Position numbers and translations under genes: made by a program | In this document: one piece after another, positions 46,031-60,600 of the stretch | Numbering within the stretch: the first letter of the stretch is position 1 | Layout of the letters: every line of letters starts with the position of its first letter | NCBI RefSeq assembly: GCF_051014685.1 | Contig: NC_135050.1 | Span: 744,001-808,000, forward strand | Direction of reading: 5' to 3' | From: Ptiloglossa arizonensis | Lineage: Eukaryota > Arthropoda > Insecta > Hymenoptera > Colletidae | Length of the DNA stretch: 64,000 nucleotides | The notes under the pieces: model-generated | What the model was told of the DNA's origin: nothing | Database searches by the model: none | What the model saw: only the letters and a program-made list of their open reading frames with translations

Positions 46031-46984
46031 AAGTATAACGTATAACGTATACCGTATAACGTATAATTTATAACGTATAACGAATTACGTATAACGTAAA
46101 ACGTATAATGTATCACATATGCCGTATAACGTATAACGTATAACGTATAACGTATAAAGTATAACGTATAACGTATACCGTATAACGTATAATTTATAAC
46201 GTATAACGAATTACGTATAACGTAAAACGTATAATGTATCACATATGCCGTATAACGTATAACGTATAACGTATAACGTATAACGTATAACGTATAACGT
46301 ATAACGTATAGCGTATAACGTATACCGCATAACGTATAATGTATAACGTATAACGAATAACGTAAAACGTATAACGTATAACGTATAACGTATAACGTAT
46401 AACGTATAACGTATAACGTATAACGTATAACGTATAACGTATAACGTATAACGTATAACGTATAAAGTATAACGTATAACGTATACCGTATAACGTATAA
46501 TTTATAACGTATAACGAATTACGTATAACGTAAAACGTATAACGTATAACGTATAACGTATAACGTATAACGTATAACGTATAACGTATAAAGTATAACG
46601 TATAACGTATACCGTATAACGTATAATTTATAACGTATAACGAATTACGTATAACGTAAAACGTATAATGTATCACATATGCCGTATAACGTATAACGTA
46701 TAACGTATAACGTATAACGTATAACGTATAACGTATAACGTATAGCGTATAACGTATACCGCATAACGTATAATGTATAACGTATAACGAATAACGTAAA
46801 ACGTATAACGTATAACGTATAACGTATAACGTATAACGTATAACGTATAACGTATAACGTATAACGTATAACGTATAACGTATAACGTATAACGTATAAA
46901 GTATAACGTATAACGTATACCGTATAACGTATAATTTATAACGTATAACGAATTACGTATAACGTAAAACGTATAATGTATCAC
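46031..46984. repeat. 434-bp higher-order repeat, two copies and a start of a third
   Basis: The landmark AAGTATAACG occurs at 46,031, 46,157, 46,465, 46,591 and 46,899, at alternating spacings of 126 and 308 bases. The repeating unit is therefore 434 bases (62 heptamers) with two similar sub-cassettes. Each landmark is followed by CGTATAC, then TTTATAA and CGAATTA; four of the five continue to TGTATCA and CATATGC, while the one at 46,465 stays canonical after CGTAAAA. This is the clearest regular higher-order repeat in the window. Confidence 0.87.
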
Positions 46985-47430
46985 ATATGCCGTATAACGT
47001 ATAACGTATAACGTATAACGTATAACGTATAACGTATAACGTATAACGTATAACGTATAACGTATAACGTATAACGTATAACGTATAACGTATAACGTAT
47101 AACGTATAACGTATAACGTATAACGTATAACGTATAACGTATAACGTATAACGTATAACGTATAACGTAAAGCGTATAACGTATGACGTATAACGCATAA
47201 CGTATAACGTATAACGTATAACGTATAACGTATAACGTATAACGTATAGCGTATAACGTATTCCGTATAACGTATAATGTATAACGTATAACGAATTACG
47301 TGTAACGTAAAACGTATAATGTATCACGTATGCCGTATAACGTATAACGTATAACGTATAGCGTATAACGTATAGCGTATAACGTATTACGTACAACGTA
47401 TAACCTGTAACGTGTAACGTATAACGTATA

Positions 47431-50400
47431 ACGAATAACGTATAACGTATAACGTATAACGTATAACGTATAACGTATAACGTATAACGTATAACGTATA
47501 ACGTATAACGTGTAACGTATAACGTATAGCGTATAACGTATACCGTATAACGTATAACGTATAACGAAAAACGTAAAACGTATAACGTATAATGTACGTA
47601 TAACGTATAACGTATAACGTATAACGTATAACGTATAACGTATAACGTATAACGTATAACGTATAACGTATAACGTATAACGTATAACGTATAACGTATA
47701 ACGTATAACGTATAACGTATAACGTATAACGTATTACGTACAACGTATAACGTGTAACGTGTAACGTATAACGTATAACGTATTCCGTATAACGTATAAT
47801 GTATAACGTATAACGAATTACGTGTAACGTATAACGTATAATGTATCACGTATGCCGTATAACGTATAACGTATAACGTATAACGTATAACGTACAACGT
47901 ATAGCGTATAACGTATAACGTGTAACGTATAACGTATAACGTATAACGTATAACGTATAACGTATAACGTATAACGTATAACATATAACGTATAACGTAT
48001 AACGTATAACGTATAACGTATAACGTATAACGTATAACGTATAACATATAACGTATAACGTATAACGTATAGCGTATAACGTATACTGTATAACGTATAA
48101 CGCATAACGTATAACGTATAACGTATAACGAATAACGTATAACGTATACCGTATAACGTATAACGTATAACGTATAACGTATTACGTACAACGTATAACG
48201 TGTAACGTGTAACGTATAACGTATAACGAATAACGAATAACGTATAACGTATAACGTATAACGTATAACGTATAACGTATAACATATAACGTATAACGTA
48301 TAACGTATAGCGTATAACGTATACCGTATAACGTATAATGTATAACGTATAACGAATAACGTAAAACGTATAACGTATAACGTATAACGTATAACGTATA
48401 ACGTATAACGTATAACGTATAACGTATAACGTATAACGTATAACGTATAATGTATAACGTAAAACGTATAACGTATAACGTATAACGTACAACGTACAAC
48501 GTATAACATATAACGTATACCGTATAACGTATAATGTATAACGTATAACGAATAACGTAAAACGTATAACGTATAACGTATGACGTATAACGTATAACGT
48601 ATAACGTATAACGAATAACGTATAATGTATAACGTATAACGTATAACGTATAACGTATAACGTATAACGTATAACGTATAACGTATAACGTATTCCGTAT
48701 AACGTATAATGAATAACGTATAACGAATTACGTGTAACGTGAAACGTATAATGTATCACGTATGCCGTATAACGTATAACGTATAACGTATAACGTATAA
48801 CGTATAACGTATAACGTATAACGTATAACGTATAACGTATAACGTATAACGTATAACGTATAACGTATAACGTATAACGTATAACGTATAACGTATAGCG
48901 TATAACGTATAGCGTATAACGTATAACGTATAAAGTATAACGTATAACGTATACCGTATAACGTATAATTTATAACGTATAACGAATTACGTATAACGTA
49001 AAACTTATAATGTATCACATATGCCGTATAACGTATAACGTATAACGTATAACGTATAACGTATAACGTATAACGTGTAACGTATAACGTATAGCGTATA
49101 ACGTATACCGTATAACGTATAACGTATAACGAAAAACGTAAAACGTATAACGTATAATGTACGTATAACGTATAACGTATAACGTATAACGTATAACGTA
49201 TAACGTATAACGTATAACGTATAACGTATAACGTATAACGTATAACGTATAACGTATAACGTATAACGTATAACGTATAACGTATTACGTACAACGTATA
49301 ACGTGTAACGTGTAACGTTTAACGTATAACGTATTCCGTATAACGTATAATGTATAACGTATAACGAATTACGTGTAACGTATAACGTATAATGTATCAC
49401 GTATGCCGTATAACGTATAACGTATAACGTATAACGTATAACGTACAACGTATAGCGTATAACGTATAACGTGTAACGTATAACGTATAACGTATAACGT
49501 ATAACGTATAACGTATAACGTATAACGTATAACGTATAACGTATAACGTATAACGTATAACGTATAACGTATAACGTATAACATATAACGTATAACGTAT
49601 AACGTATAGCGTATAACGTATACTGTATAACGTATAACGCATAACGTATAACGTATAACGTATAACGAATAACGTATAACGTATACCGTATAACGTATAA
49701 CGTATAACGTATAACGTATTACGTACAACGTATAACGTGTAACGTGTAACGTATAACGTATAACGAATAACGAATAACGTATAACGTATAACGTATAACG
49801 TATAACGTATAACGTATAACATATAACGTATAACGTATAACGTATAGCGTATAACGTATACCGTATAACGTATAATGTATAACGTATAACGAATAACGTA
49901 AAACGTATAACGTATAACGTATAACGTATAACGTATAACGTATAACGTATAACGTATAACGTATAACGTATAACGTATAACGTATAATGTATAACGTAAA
50001 ACGTATAACGTATAACGTATAACGTACAACGTACAACGTATAACATATAACGTATACCGTATAACGTATAATGTATAACGTATAACGAATAACGTAAAAC
50101 GTATAACGTATAACGTATGACGTATAACGTATAACGTATAACGTATAACGAATAACGTATAATGTATAACGTATAACGTATAACGTATAACGTATAACGT
50201 ATAACGTATAACGTATAACGTATAACGTATTCCGTAAAACGTATAATGAATAACGTATAACGAATTACGTGTAACGTGAAACGTATAATGTATCACGTAT
50301 GCCGTATAACGTATAACGTATAACGTATAACGTATAACGTATAACGTATAACGTATAACGTATAACGTATAACGTATAACGTATAACGTATAACGTATAA

Positions 50401-50940
50401 CGTATAACGTATAACGTATAACGTATAACGTATAACGTATAACGTATAACGTATAACGTATAACGTATAGCGTATAACGTATACCGTATAACGTATAACG
50501 CATAACGTATAACGTATAACGTATAACGTATACCGTATAACGTATAACGTATAACGTAAAACGTATTACGTACAACGTATAACGTGTAACGTGTAACGTG
50601 TAACGTATAACGTATAACGAATAACGTATAACCTATAACGTATAACGTATAACGTATAACGTATAACGTATAACGTATAACGTATAACGTATAACGTATA
50701 ACGTATAACGTATAACATATAACGTATAACGTATAACGTATAGCGTATAACGTATACCGTATAACGTATAATGTATAACGTATAACGAATAACGTAAAAC
50801 GTATAACGTATAACGTATAACGTATAACGTATAACGTATAACGTATAACGTATAATGTATAACGTATAACGTATAACGTATAACGTATAACGTATAACGT
50901 ATAACGTATAACGTATAACGTATTCCGTAAAACGTATAAT
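47431..50940. repeat. 3.5-kb tandem repeat of the second domain, copy 1
   Basis: Most landmarks recur at an offset of 3,494; the leftmost ones (TGTA 47,593 and 51,094) differ by 3,501, one heptamer more. 3,494 is 499 x 7 + 1, explained by two 4-base units per copy. Within the copy the two halves resemble each other at offset 1,537 (for example 48,182 and 49,719), so the unit is itself a diverged doublet. Contains recurring CATATAA and CGTATAC, CGTATAG cassettes. Edges are approximate. Confidence 0.85.
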
Positions 50941-53900
50941 GAATAACGTATAACGTATAACGTATAACGTATAACGTATAACGTATAACGTATAACGTAT
51001 AACGTATAACGTGTAACGTATAACGTATAGCGTATAACGTATACCGTATAACGTATAACGTATAACGAAAAACGTAAAACGTATAACGTATAATGTACGT
51101 ATAACGTATAACGTATAACGTATAACGTATAACGTATAACGTATAACGTATAACGTATAACGTATAACGTATAACGTATAACGTATAACGTATAACGTAT
51201 AACGTATAACGTATAACGTATAACGTATTACGTACAACGTATAACGTGTAACGTGTAACGTATAACGTATAACGTATTCCGTATAACGTATAATGTATAA
51301 CGTATAACGAATTACGTGTAACGTATAACGTATAATGTATCACGTATGCCGTATAACGTATAACGTATAACGTATAACGTATAACGTACAACGTATAGCG
51401 TATAACGTATAACGTGTAACGTATAACGTATAACGTATAACGTATAACGTATAACGTATAACGTATAACGTATAACATATAACGTATAACGTATAACGTA
51501 TAACGTATAACGTATAACGTATAACGTATAACGTATAACATATAACGTATAACGTATAACGTATAGCGTATAACGTATACTGTATAACGTATAACGCATA
51601 ACGTATAACGTATAACGTATAACGAATAACGTATAACGTATACCGTATAACGTATAACGTATAACGTATAACGTATTACGTACAACGTATAACGTGTAAC
51701 GTGTAACGTATAACGTATAACGAATAACGAATAACGTATAACGTATAACGTATAACGTATAACGTATAACGTATAACATATAACGTATAACGTATAACGT
51801 ATAGCGTATAACGTATACCGTATAACGTATAATGTATAACGTATAACGAATAACGTAAAACGTATAACGTATAACGTATAACGTATAACGTATAACGTAT
51901 AACGTATAACGTATAACGTATAACGTATAACGTATAACGTATAATGTATAACGTAAAACGTATAACGTATAACGTATAACGTACAACGTACAACGTATAA
52001 CATATAACGTATACCGTATAACGTATAATGTATAACGTATAACGAATAACGTAAAACGTATAACGTATAACGTATGACGTATAACGTATAACGTATAACG
52101 TATAACGAATAACGTATAATGTATAACGTATAACGTATAACGTATAACGTATAACGTATAACGTATAACGTATAACGTATAACGTATTCCGTATAACGTA
52201 TAATGAATAACGTATAACGAATTACGTGTAACGTGAAACGTATAATGTATCACGTATGCCGTATAACGTATAACGTATAACGTATAACGTATAACGTATA
52301 ACGTATAACGTATAACGTATAACGTATAACGTATAACGTATAACGTATAACGTATAACGTATAACGTATAACGTATAACGTATAACGTATAGCGTATAAC
52401 GTATAGCGTATAACGTATAACGTATAAAGTATAACGTATAACGTATACCGTATAACGTATAATTTATAACGTATAACGAATTACGTATAACGTAAAACTT
52501 ATAATGTATCACATATGCCGTATAACGTATAACGTATAACGTATAACGTATAACGTATAACGTATAACGTGTAACGTATAACGTATAGCGTATAACGTAT
52601 ACCGTATAACGTATAACGTATAACGAAAAACGTAAAACGTATAACGTATAATGTACGTATAACGTATAACGTATAACGTATAACGTATAACGTATAACGT
52701 ATAACGTATAACGTATAACGTATAACGTATAACGTATAACGTATAACGTATAACGTATAACGTATAACGTATAACGTATTACGTACAACGTATAACGTGT
52801 AACGTGTAACGTATAACGTATAACGTATTCCGTATAACGTATAATGTATAACGTATAACGAATTACGTGTAACGTATAACGTATAATGTATCACGTATGC
52901 CGTATAACGTATAACGTATAACGTATAACGTATAACGTACAACGTATAGCGTATAACGTATAACGTGTAACGTATAACGTATAACGTATAACGTATAACG
53001 TATAACGTATAACGTATAACGTATAACGTATAACGTATAACGTATAACGTATAACGTATAACGTATAACGTATAACATATAACGTATAACGTATAACGTA
53101 TAGCGTATAACGTATACTGTATAACGTATAACGCATAACGTATAACGTATAACGTATAACGAATAACGTATAACGTATACCGTATAACGTATAACGTATA
53201 ACGTATAACGTATTACGTACAACGTATAACGTGTAACGTGTAACGTATAACGTATAACGAATAACGAATAACGTATAACGTATAACGTATAACGTATAAC
53301 GTATAACGTATAACATATAACGTATAACGTATAACGTATAGCGTATAACGTATACCGTATAACGTATAATGTATAACGTATAACGAATAACGTAAAACGT
53401 ATAACGTATAACGTATAACGTATAACGTATAACGTATAACGTATAACGTATAACGTATAACGTATAACGTATAACGTATAATGTATAACGTAAAACGTAT
53501 AACGTATAACGTATAACGTACAACGTACAACGTATAACATATAACGTATACCGTATAACGTATAATGTATAACGTATAACGAATAACGTAAAACGTATAA
53601 CGTATAACGTATGACGTATAACGTATAACGTATAACGTATAACGAATAACGTATAATGTATAACGTATAACGTATAACGTATAACGTATAACGTATAACG
53701 TATAACGTATAACGTATAACGTATTCCGTAAAACGTATAATGAATAACGTATAACGAATTACGTGTAACGTGAAACGTATAATGTATCACGTATGCCGTA
53801 TAACGTATAACGTATAACGTATAACGTATAACGTATAACGTATAACGTATAACGTATAACGTATAACGTATAACGTATAACGTATAACGTATAACGTATA

Positions 53901-54200
53901 ACGTATAACGTATAACGTATAACGTATAACGTATAACGTATAACGTATAACGTATAACGTATAGCGTATAACGTATACCGTATAACGTATAACGCATAAC
54001 GTATAACGTATAACGTATAACGTATACCGTATAACGTATAACGTATAACGTAAAACGTATTACGTACAACGTATAACGTGTAACGTGTAACGTGTAACGT
54101 ATAACGTATAACGAATAACGTATAACCTATAACGTATAACGTATAACGTATAACGTATAACGTATAACGTATAACGTATAACGTATAACGTATAACGTAT
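50941..54200. repeat. 3.5-kb tandem repeat of the second domain, copy 2
   Basis: Follows copy 1 and matches it to about 54,200, where TGTATCA and CGTATGC appear instead of the canonical run found at 50,700. The rare CCTATAA unit at 50,632 recurs at 54,126. Copy 2 is thus about 0.2-0.3 kb short of a full unit. Differences are few; for example CGTTTAA near 49,316 corresponds to CGTATAA near 52,810. Confidence 0.85.
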
Positions 54201-55535
54201 AACGTAAAACGTATAATGTATCACGTATGCCGTATAACGTATAACGTATAACGTGTAACGTATAACGTATAACGTATAACGTATAACGTATACCGTATAA
54301 CGTATAATGTATAACGTATAACGTATAACGAATAACGTATAACGTATAACGTATAACGTATAACGTATAACGTATAACGTATAACGTATAACGTATAACG
54401 TATAACGTATAACGTATAACGTATAACGTATAGCGTATAACGTATAGCGTATAACGTATAACGTATAACGTATAACGTATAACGTATAACGTATAACGTA
54501 TAACGTATAGCGTATAACGTATTCCGTATAACGTATAATGTATAACGTATAACGAATTACGTGTAACGTAAAACGTATAATGTATCACGTATGCCGTATA
54601 ACGTATAACGTATAACGTATAGCGTATAACGTATAGCGTATAACGTATAACGTATAAAGTATAACGTATAACGTATACCGTATAACGTATAATGTATAAC
54701 GTATAACGAATTACGTATAATGTAAAACGTATAATGTATCACATATGCCGTATAACGTATAACGTATAACGTATAACGTATAACGTATAACGTATAACGT
54801 ATAACGTAAAGCGTATAACGTATGACGTATAACGCATAACGTATAACGTATAACGTATAACGTATAACGTATAACGTATAACGTATAGCGTATAACGTAT
54901 TCCGTATAACGTATAATGTATAACGTATAACGAATTACATGTAACGTAAAACGTATAATGTATCACGTATGCCGTATAACGTATAACGTATAACGTATAG
55001 CGTATAACGTATAGCGTATAACGTATAACGTATAACGTATAACGTATAACGTATAACGTATAACGTATAACGTATAGCGTATAACGTATACCGTATAACG
55101 TATAACGTATAACGTATAACGTATAACGTATAACGTATAACGTATAACGTATAACGTATAACGTATAACGTATAACGTATAACGTATAACGTATAACGTA
55201 TAACGTATAACGTATAACGTATAACGTATAACGTATAACGTATAACGTAAAACGTATAATGTATCACGTATGCCGTATAACGTATAACGTATAACGTGTA
55301 ACGTATAACGTATAACGTATAACGTATAACGTATAACGTATAACGTATAACGTATAACGTATAACGTATAACGTATAACGTATAACGTATAACGTATAAC
55401 GTAAAACGTATAACGTATAACGTATGCCGTATAACGTATAACGTATAACGTATAACGAATAACGTATAATGTATAACGTATAACGTATAACGTATAACGT
55501 ATAACGTATAACGTATAACGTATAACGTATAACGT
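54201..55535. repeat. Second-domain mosaic, includes copy of 43,865-44,274
   Basis: Heptamer array. 54,557-54,966 matches 43,865-44,274 at offset 10,692 with a few base differences, including TGTATAA at 54,722 in place of TTTATAA-type context and CATGTAA near 54,937. The rest holds CGTATTC and CGTATAG cassettes and long canonical runs near 55,090-55,250. No genes. Confidence 0.78.
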
Positions 55536-57060
55536 ATTCCGTATAACGTATAATGAATAACGTATAACGAATTACGTGTAACGTGAAACGTATAATGTAT
55601 CACGTATGCCGTATAACGTATGACGTATAACGTATAACGTATAACGTATAACGTATAACGTATAACGTATAACGTATAACGTATAACGTATAACGTATAA
55701 CGTATAACGTATAACGTATAACGTATAACGTATAACGTATAACGTATAACGTATAACGTATAATGTATAGCGTATAACGTATACCGTATAACGTATAACG
55801 CATAACGTATAACGTATAACGTATAACGTATACCGTATAACGTATAACGTATAACGTAAAACGTATTACGTACAACGTATAACGTGTAACGTGTAACGTG
55901 TAACGTATAACGTATAACGAATAACGTATAACGTATAACGTATAACGTATAACGTATAACGTATAACGTATAACGTATAACGTATAACGTATAACGTATA
56001 ACGTAAAACGTATAATGTATCACGTATGCCGTATAACGTATAACGTATAACGTGTAACGTATAACGTATAACGTATAACGTATAACGTATACCGTATAAC
56101 GTATAATGTATAACGTATAACGTATAACGAATAACGTATAACGTATAACGTATAACGTATAACGTATAGCTTATAACGTATACCGTATAACGTATAATGT
56201 ATAACGTATAACGAATAACGTAAAACGTATAACGTATAATGTATAACGTATAACGTATAACGTATAACGTATAACGTATAACGTATAACGTATAACGTAT
56301 AACGTATAACGTATAACGTATAACGTATAACGTATAACGTATAACGTATAACGTATAACGTAAAACGTATTACGTACAACGTATAACGTGTAACGTGTAA
56401 CGTGTAACGTATAACGTATAACGTATAACGAATAACGTATAACGTATAACGTATAACGTATAACGTATAACGTATAACGTATAACGTATAACGTATAACG
56501 TATAACGTATAACGTATAACGTATAACGTATAACGTATACCGTATAACGTATAATGTATAACGTATAACGAATAACGTAAAACGTATAACGTATAACGTA
56601 TAACGTATAACGTATAGCGTATAACATATAGCGTATAACGTATAACGTATAACGTATAACGTATAACGTATAACGTAAACGTATAACGTATAACGTATAA
56701 CGTATAACGTATAACGTATAACGTATAACGTATAACGTATAACGCATAACGTATAACGTATAACGTATAACGTATAACGCATATCCTAGAACGTATATCG
56801 TATAACGTATAATGTATAACGCATAACGAATTACGTATAACGAAAAACGTATAATGTATAACGTATGCCGTATAGCGTATAACGTATAACGTATAACGTA
56901 TAACGTATAACGTATAACGTATAACGTATAACATATAACGTACAACGTATAACGTGTAACGTGTAACGTATAACGTATTACGTACAACGTATAACGTGTA
57001 ACGTGTAACGTATAACGTATAACGTATAACGTATAACGTATAACGTATAACGTATAACGT
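55536..57060. repeat. 1,525-bp tandem duplication, copy 1
   Basis: Landmark ATTCCGTATAACG at 55,536 recurs at 57,061, and the isolated CTTATAA near 56,169 recurs near 57,694. The offset of 1,525 is 217 x 7 + 6, accounted for by one 6-base CGTAAA unit per copy (56,674 and 58,199). The CCTAGAA marker reappears here at 56,785 after 14.2 kb without it. Second-domain and first-domain cassettes are therefore joined within one duplicated unit. Confidence 0.86.
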
Positions 57061-58295
57061 ATTCCGTATAACGTATAATGAATAACGTATAACGAATTAC
57101 GTGTAACGTGAAACGTATAATGTATCACGTATGCCGTATAACGTATAACGTATAACGTATAACGTATAACGTATAACGTATAACGTATAACGTATAACGT
57201 ATAACGTATAACGTATAACGTATAACGTATAACGTATAACGTATAACGTATAACGTATAACGTATAACGTATAACGTATAACGTATAACGTATAGCGTAT
57301 AACGTATACCGTATAACGTATAACGCATAACGTATAACGTATAACGTATAACGTATACCGTATAACGTATAACGTATAACGTAAAACGTATTACGTACAA
57401 CGTATAACGTGTAACGTGTAACGTGTAACGTATAACGTATAACGAATAACGTATAACGTATAACGTATAACGTATAACGTATAACGTATAACGTATAACG
57501 TATAACGTATAACGTATAACGTATAACGTAAAACGTATAATGTATCACGTATGCCGTATAACGTATAACGTATAACGTGTAACGTATAACGTATAACGTA
57601 TAACGTATAACGTATACCGTATAACGTATAATGTATAACGTATAACGTATAACGAATAACGTATAACGTATAACGTATAACGTATAACGTATAGCTTATA
57701 ACGTATACCGTATAACGTATAATGTATAACGTATAACGAATAACGTAAAACGTATAACGTATAATGTATAACGTATAACGTATAACGTATAACGTATAAC
57801 GTATAACGTATAACGTATAACGTATAACGTATAACGTATAACGTATAACGTATAACGTATAACGTATAACGTATAACGTATAACGTAAAACGTATTACGT
57901 ACAACGTATAACGTGTAACGTGTAACGTGTAACGTATAACGTATAACGTATAACGAATAACGTATAACGTGTAACGTGTAACGTGTAACGTATAACGTAT
58001 AACGTATAACGAATAACGTATAACGTATAACGTATAACGTATAACGTATAACGTATAACGTATACCGTATAACGTATAATGTATAACGTATAACGAATAA
58101 CGTAAAACGTATAACGTATAACGTATAACGTATAACGTATAGCGTATAACATATAGCGTATAACGTATAACGTATAACGTATAACGTATAACGTATAACG
58201 TAAACGTATAACGTATAACGTATAACGTATAACGTATAACGTATAACGTATAACGTATAACGTATAACGCATAACGTATAACGTATAACGTATAA
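57061..58295. repeat. 1,525-bp tandem duplication, copy 2
   Basis: Matches copy 1 to about 58,295. It differs by a stretch with three CGTGTAA units near 57,968-57,990, where copy 1 is canonical. It stops before reaching the CCTAGAA cassette that copy 1 holds at 56,785. Confidence 0.84.
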
Positions 58296-58750
58296 CGTGT
58301 AACGTATAACGTATAACGTATAACGTATAACGTATAACGTATAACGTATAACGAATAACGTATAACGTATAACGTATAACGTATAACGTATAACGTATAG
58401 CGTATAACATATAGCGTATAACGTATAACGTGTAACGTGTAACGTGTAACGTGTAACGTATAACGTATAACGTATAACGTATAACGTATCACGTATACCG
58501 TATAACGTATAACTTATAACGTATAACGTATAACGTATAACGTATAACGTATAGCGTATAACGTATACCGTATAACGTATAACGTATAATTTATAACGTA
58601 TAACGAATAACGTAAAACGTATAACGTATAACGTATGACGTATAACGTATAACGTATAACGTATAACGCAAATCCTAGAACGTATATCGTATAACGTATA
58701 ATGTATAACGCAAAACGAATTACGTATAACGAAAAACGTATAATGTATAA
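58296..58750. repeat. Array segment with variant CCTAGAA cassette
   Basis: Contains CATATAG near 58,407, a run of four CGTGTAA units near 58,433, TTTATAA near 58,590, and a CCTAGAA marker at 58,674 preceded by CGCAAAT instead of the usual CGCATAT. The part at about 58,510-58,640 matches about 59,532-59,662 at offset 1,022 (146 x 7). No genes. Confidence 0.8.
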
Positions 58751-59849
58751 CGTATGCCGTATAACGTATAACGTATAACGTATAACGTATAACGTATAAC
58801 GTTTAGCGTATAACGTATAACGCGTAACGTATAACGAATTACGTATAACGTAAAACGTATAATGTGTCACGTATGCCGTATAACGTATAACGTATAACGT
58901 ATAACGTATAACGTATAGCGTATAACGTATAACGTGTAACGTACAACGTATAACGTATAACGAATAACGTATAACGTATAACGCTTAACGTATAACGTAT
59001 AACGTATAACGCAAATCCTAGAACGTATATCGTATAACGTATAATGTATAACGCAAAACGAATTACGTATAACGAAAAACGTATAATGTATAACGTATGC
59101 CGTATAACGTATAACGTATAACGTATAACGTATAGCGTATAACGTATAAGGTATAACATATGACGAATAACGTATAACGTATAACGTATAACGTGTAACG
59201 TATAACGTATAACGTATAACGTATAACGTATAACGTATAACGTATAACGAATAACGTATAACGTATAACGTATAACGTATAACGTATAACGTATAGCGTA
59301 TAACATATAGCGTATAACGTATAACGTGTAACGTGTAACGTGTAACGTGTAACGTATAACGTATAACGTATAACGTATAACGTATAACGTATAACGTATA
59401 ACGAATAACGTATAACGTATAACGTATAACGTATAACGTATAACGTATAACGTATAACGTATAACGTATAACGTATAACGTATAACGTATAACGTATAAC
59501 GTATAACGTATCACGTATACCGTATAACGTATAACTTATAACGTATAACGTATAACGTATAACGTATAACGTATAGCGTATAACGTATACCGTATAACGT
59601 ATAACGTATAATTTATAACGTATAACGAATAACGTAAAACGTATAACGTATAACGTATGACGTATAACGTATAACGTATAACGTATAACGAATAACGTAT
59701 AATGTATAACGTATAACGTATAACGTATAACGTATAACGCTTAACGTATAACGTATAACGTATAACGCATATCCTAGAACGTATACCGTATAACGTATAA
59801 TGTATAACGTATAACGAATTACGTATAACGTAAAACGTATAATGTATCA
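58751..59849. repeat. 1,099-bp tandem duplication, copy 1
   Basis: CGTTTAG at 58,800 recurs at 59,899, and the CGCAAAT plus CCTAGAA cassette at 59,017 recurs at 60,116; the offset is 1,099 (157 x 7). Marker 59,773 near the end has the ordinary CGCATAT context. One unit near 58,822 is CGCGTAA where copy 2 has CGTGTAA. Confidence 0.85.
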
Positions 59850-60600
59850 CGTATGCCGTATAACGTATAACGTATAACGTATAACGTATAACGTATAACG
59901 TTTAGCGTATAACGTATAACGTGTAACGTATAACGAATTACGTATAACGTAAAACGTATAATGTGTCACGTATGCCGTATAACGTATAACGTATAACGTA
60001 TAACGTATAACGTATAGCGTATAACGTATAACGTGTAACGTACAACGTATAACGTATAACGAATAACGTATAACGTATAACGCTTAACGTATAACGTATA
60101 ACGTATAACGCAAATCCTAGAACGTATATCGTATAACGTATAATGTATAACGCAAAACGAATTACGTATAACGAAAAACGTATAATGTATAACGTATGCC
60201 GTATAACGTATAACGTATAACGTATAACGTATAGCGTATAACGTATAAGGTATAACATATGACGAATAACGTATAACGTATAACGTATAACGTGTAACGT
60301 ATAACGTATAACGTATAACGTATAACGTATAACGTATAACGTATAACGTATAACGAATAACGTATAACGTATAACGTATAACGTATAACGTATAACGTAT
60401 AGCGTATAACATATAGCGTATAACGTATAACGTGTAACGTGTAACGTGTAACGTGTAACGTATAACGTATAACGTATAACGTATAACGTATAACGTATAA
60501 CGTATAACGTATAACGTATAACGTATAACGTATAACGTATAACGTATAACGTATAACGTATAACGTATAACGTATAACGTATAACGTATAACGTATAACG
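59850..60600. repeat. 1,099-bp tandem duplication, copy 2 (partial)
   Basis: Follows copy 1 with one extra heptamer after 60,263 (offset grows from 1,099 to 1,106). It ends in a canonical run near 60,456-60,600 where copy 1 has CGAATAA near 59,402. Confidence 0.83.

Larger units (their letters stand above)
42481..47430. repeat. Second-domain array, left part
   Basis: From the marker at 42,579 onward CCTAGAA is absent for 14.2 kb. Cassettes change to CGTATTC followed by TGTATAA and CGAATTA; CGTATTA, CGTACAA, then doubled CGTGTAA; and AGTATAA followed by CGTATAC and TTTATAA. Four-base TGTA units appear. The canonical fraction looks higher, with several runs of 25 or more units. The stretch 43,865-44,274 recurs at 54,557-54,966 (offset 10,692). 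No genes. Confidence 0.85.

Noticed and set aside
42481..58300. CRISPR array
   Set aside because: There is no alternation of a constant repeat with unique spacers; the intervals between landmarks are made of the same heptamer.
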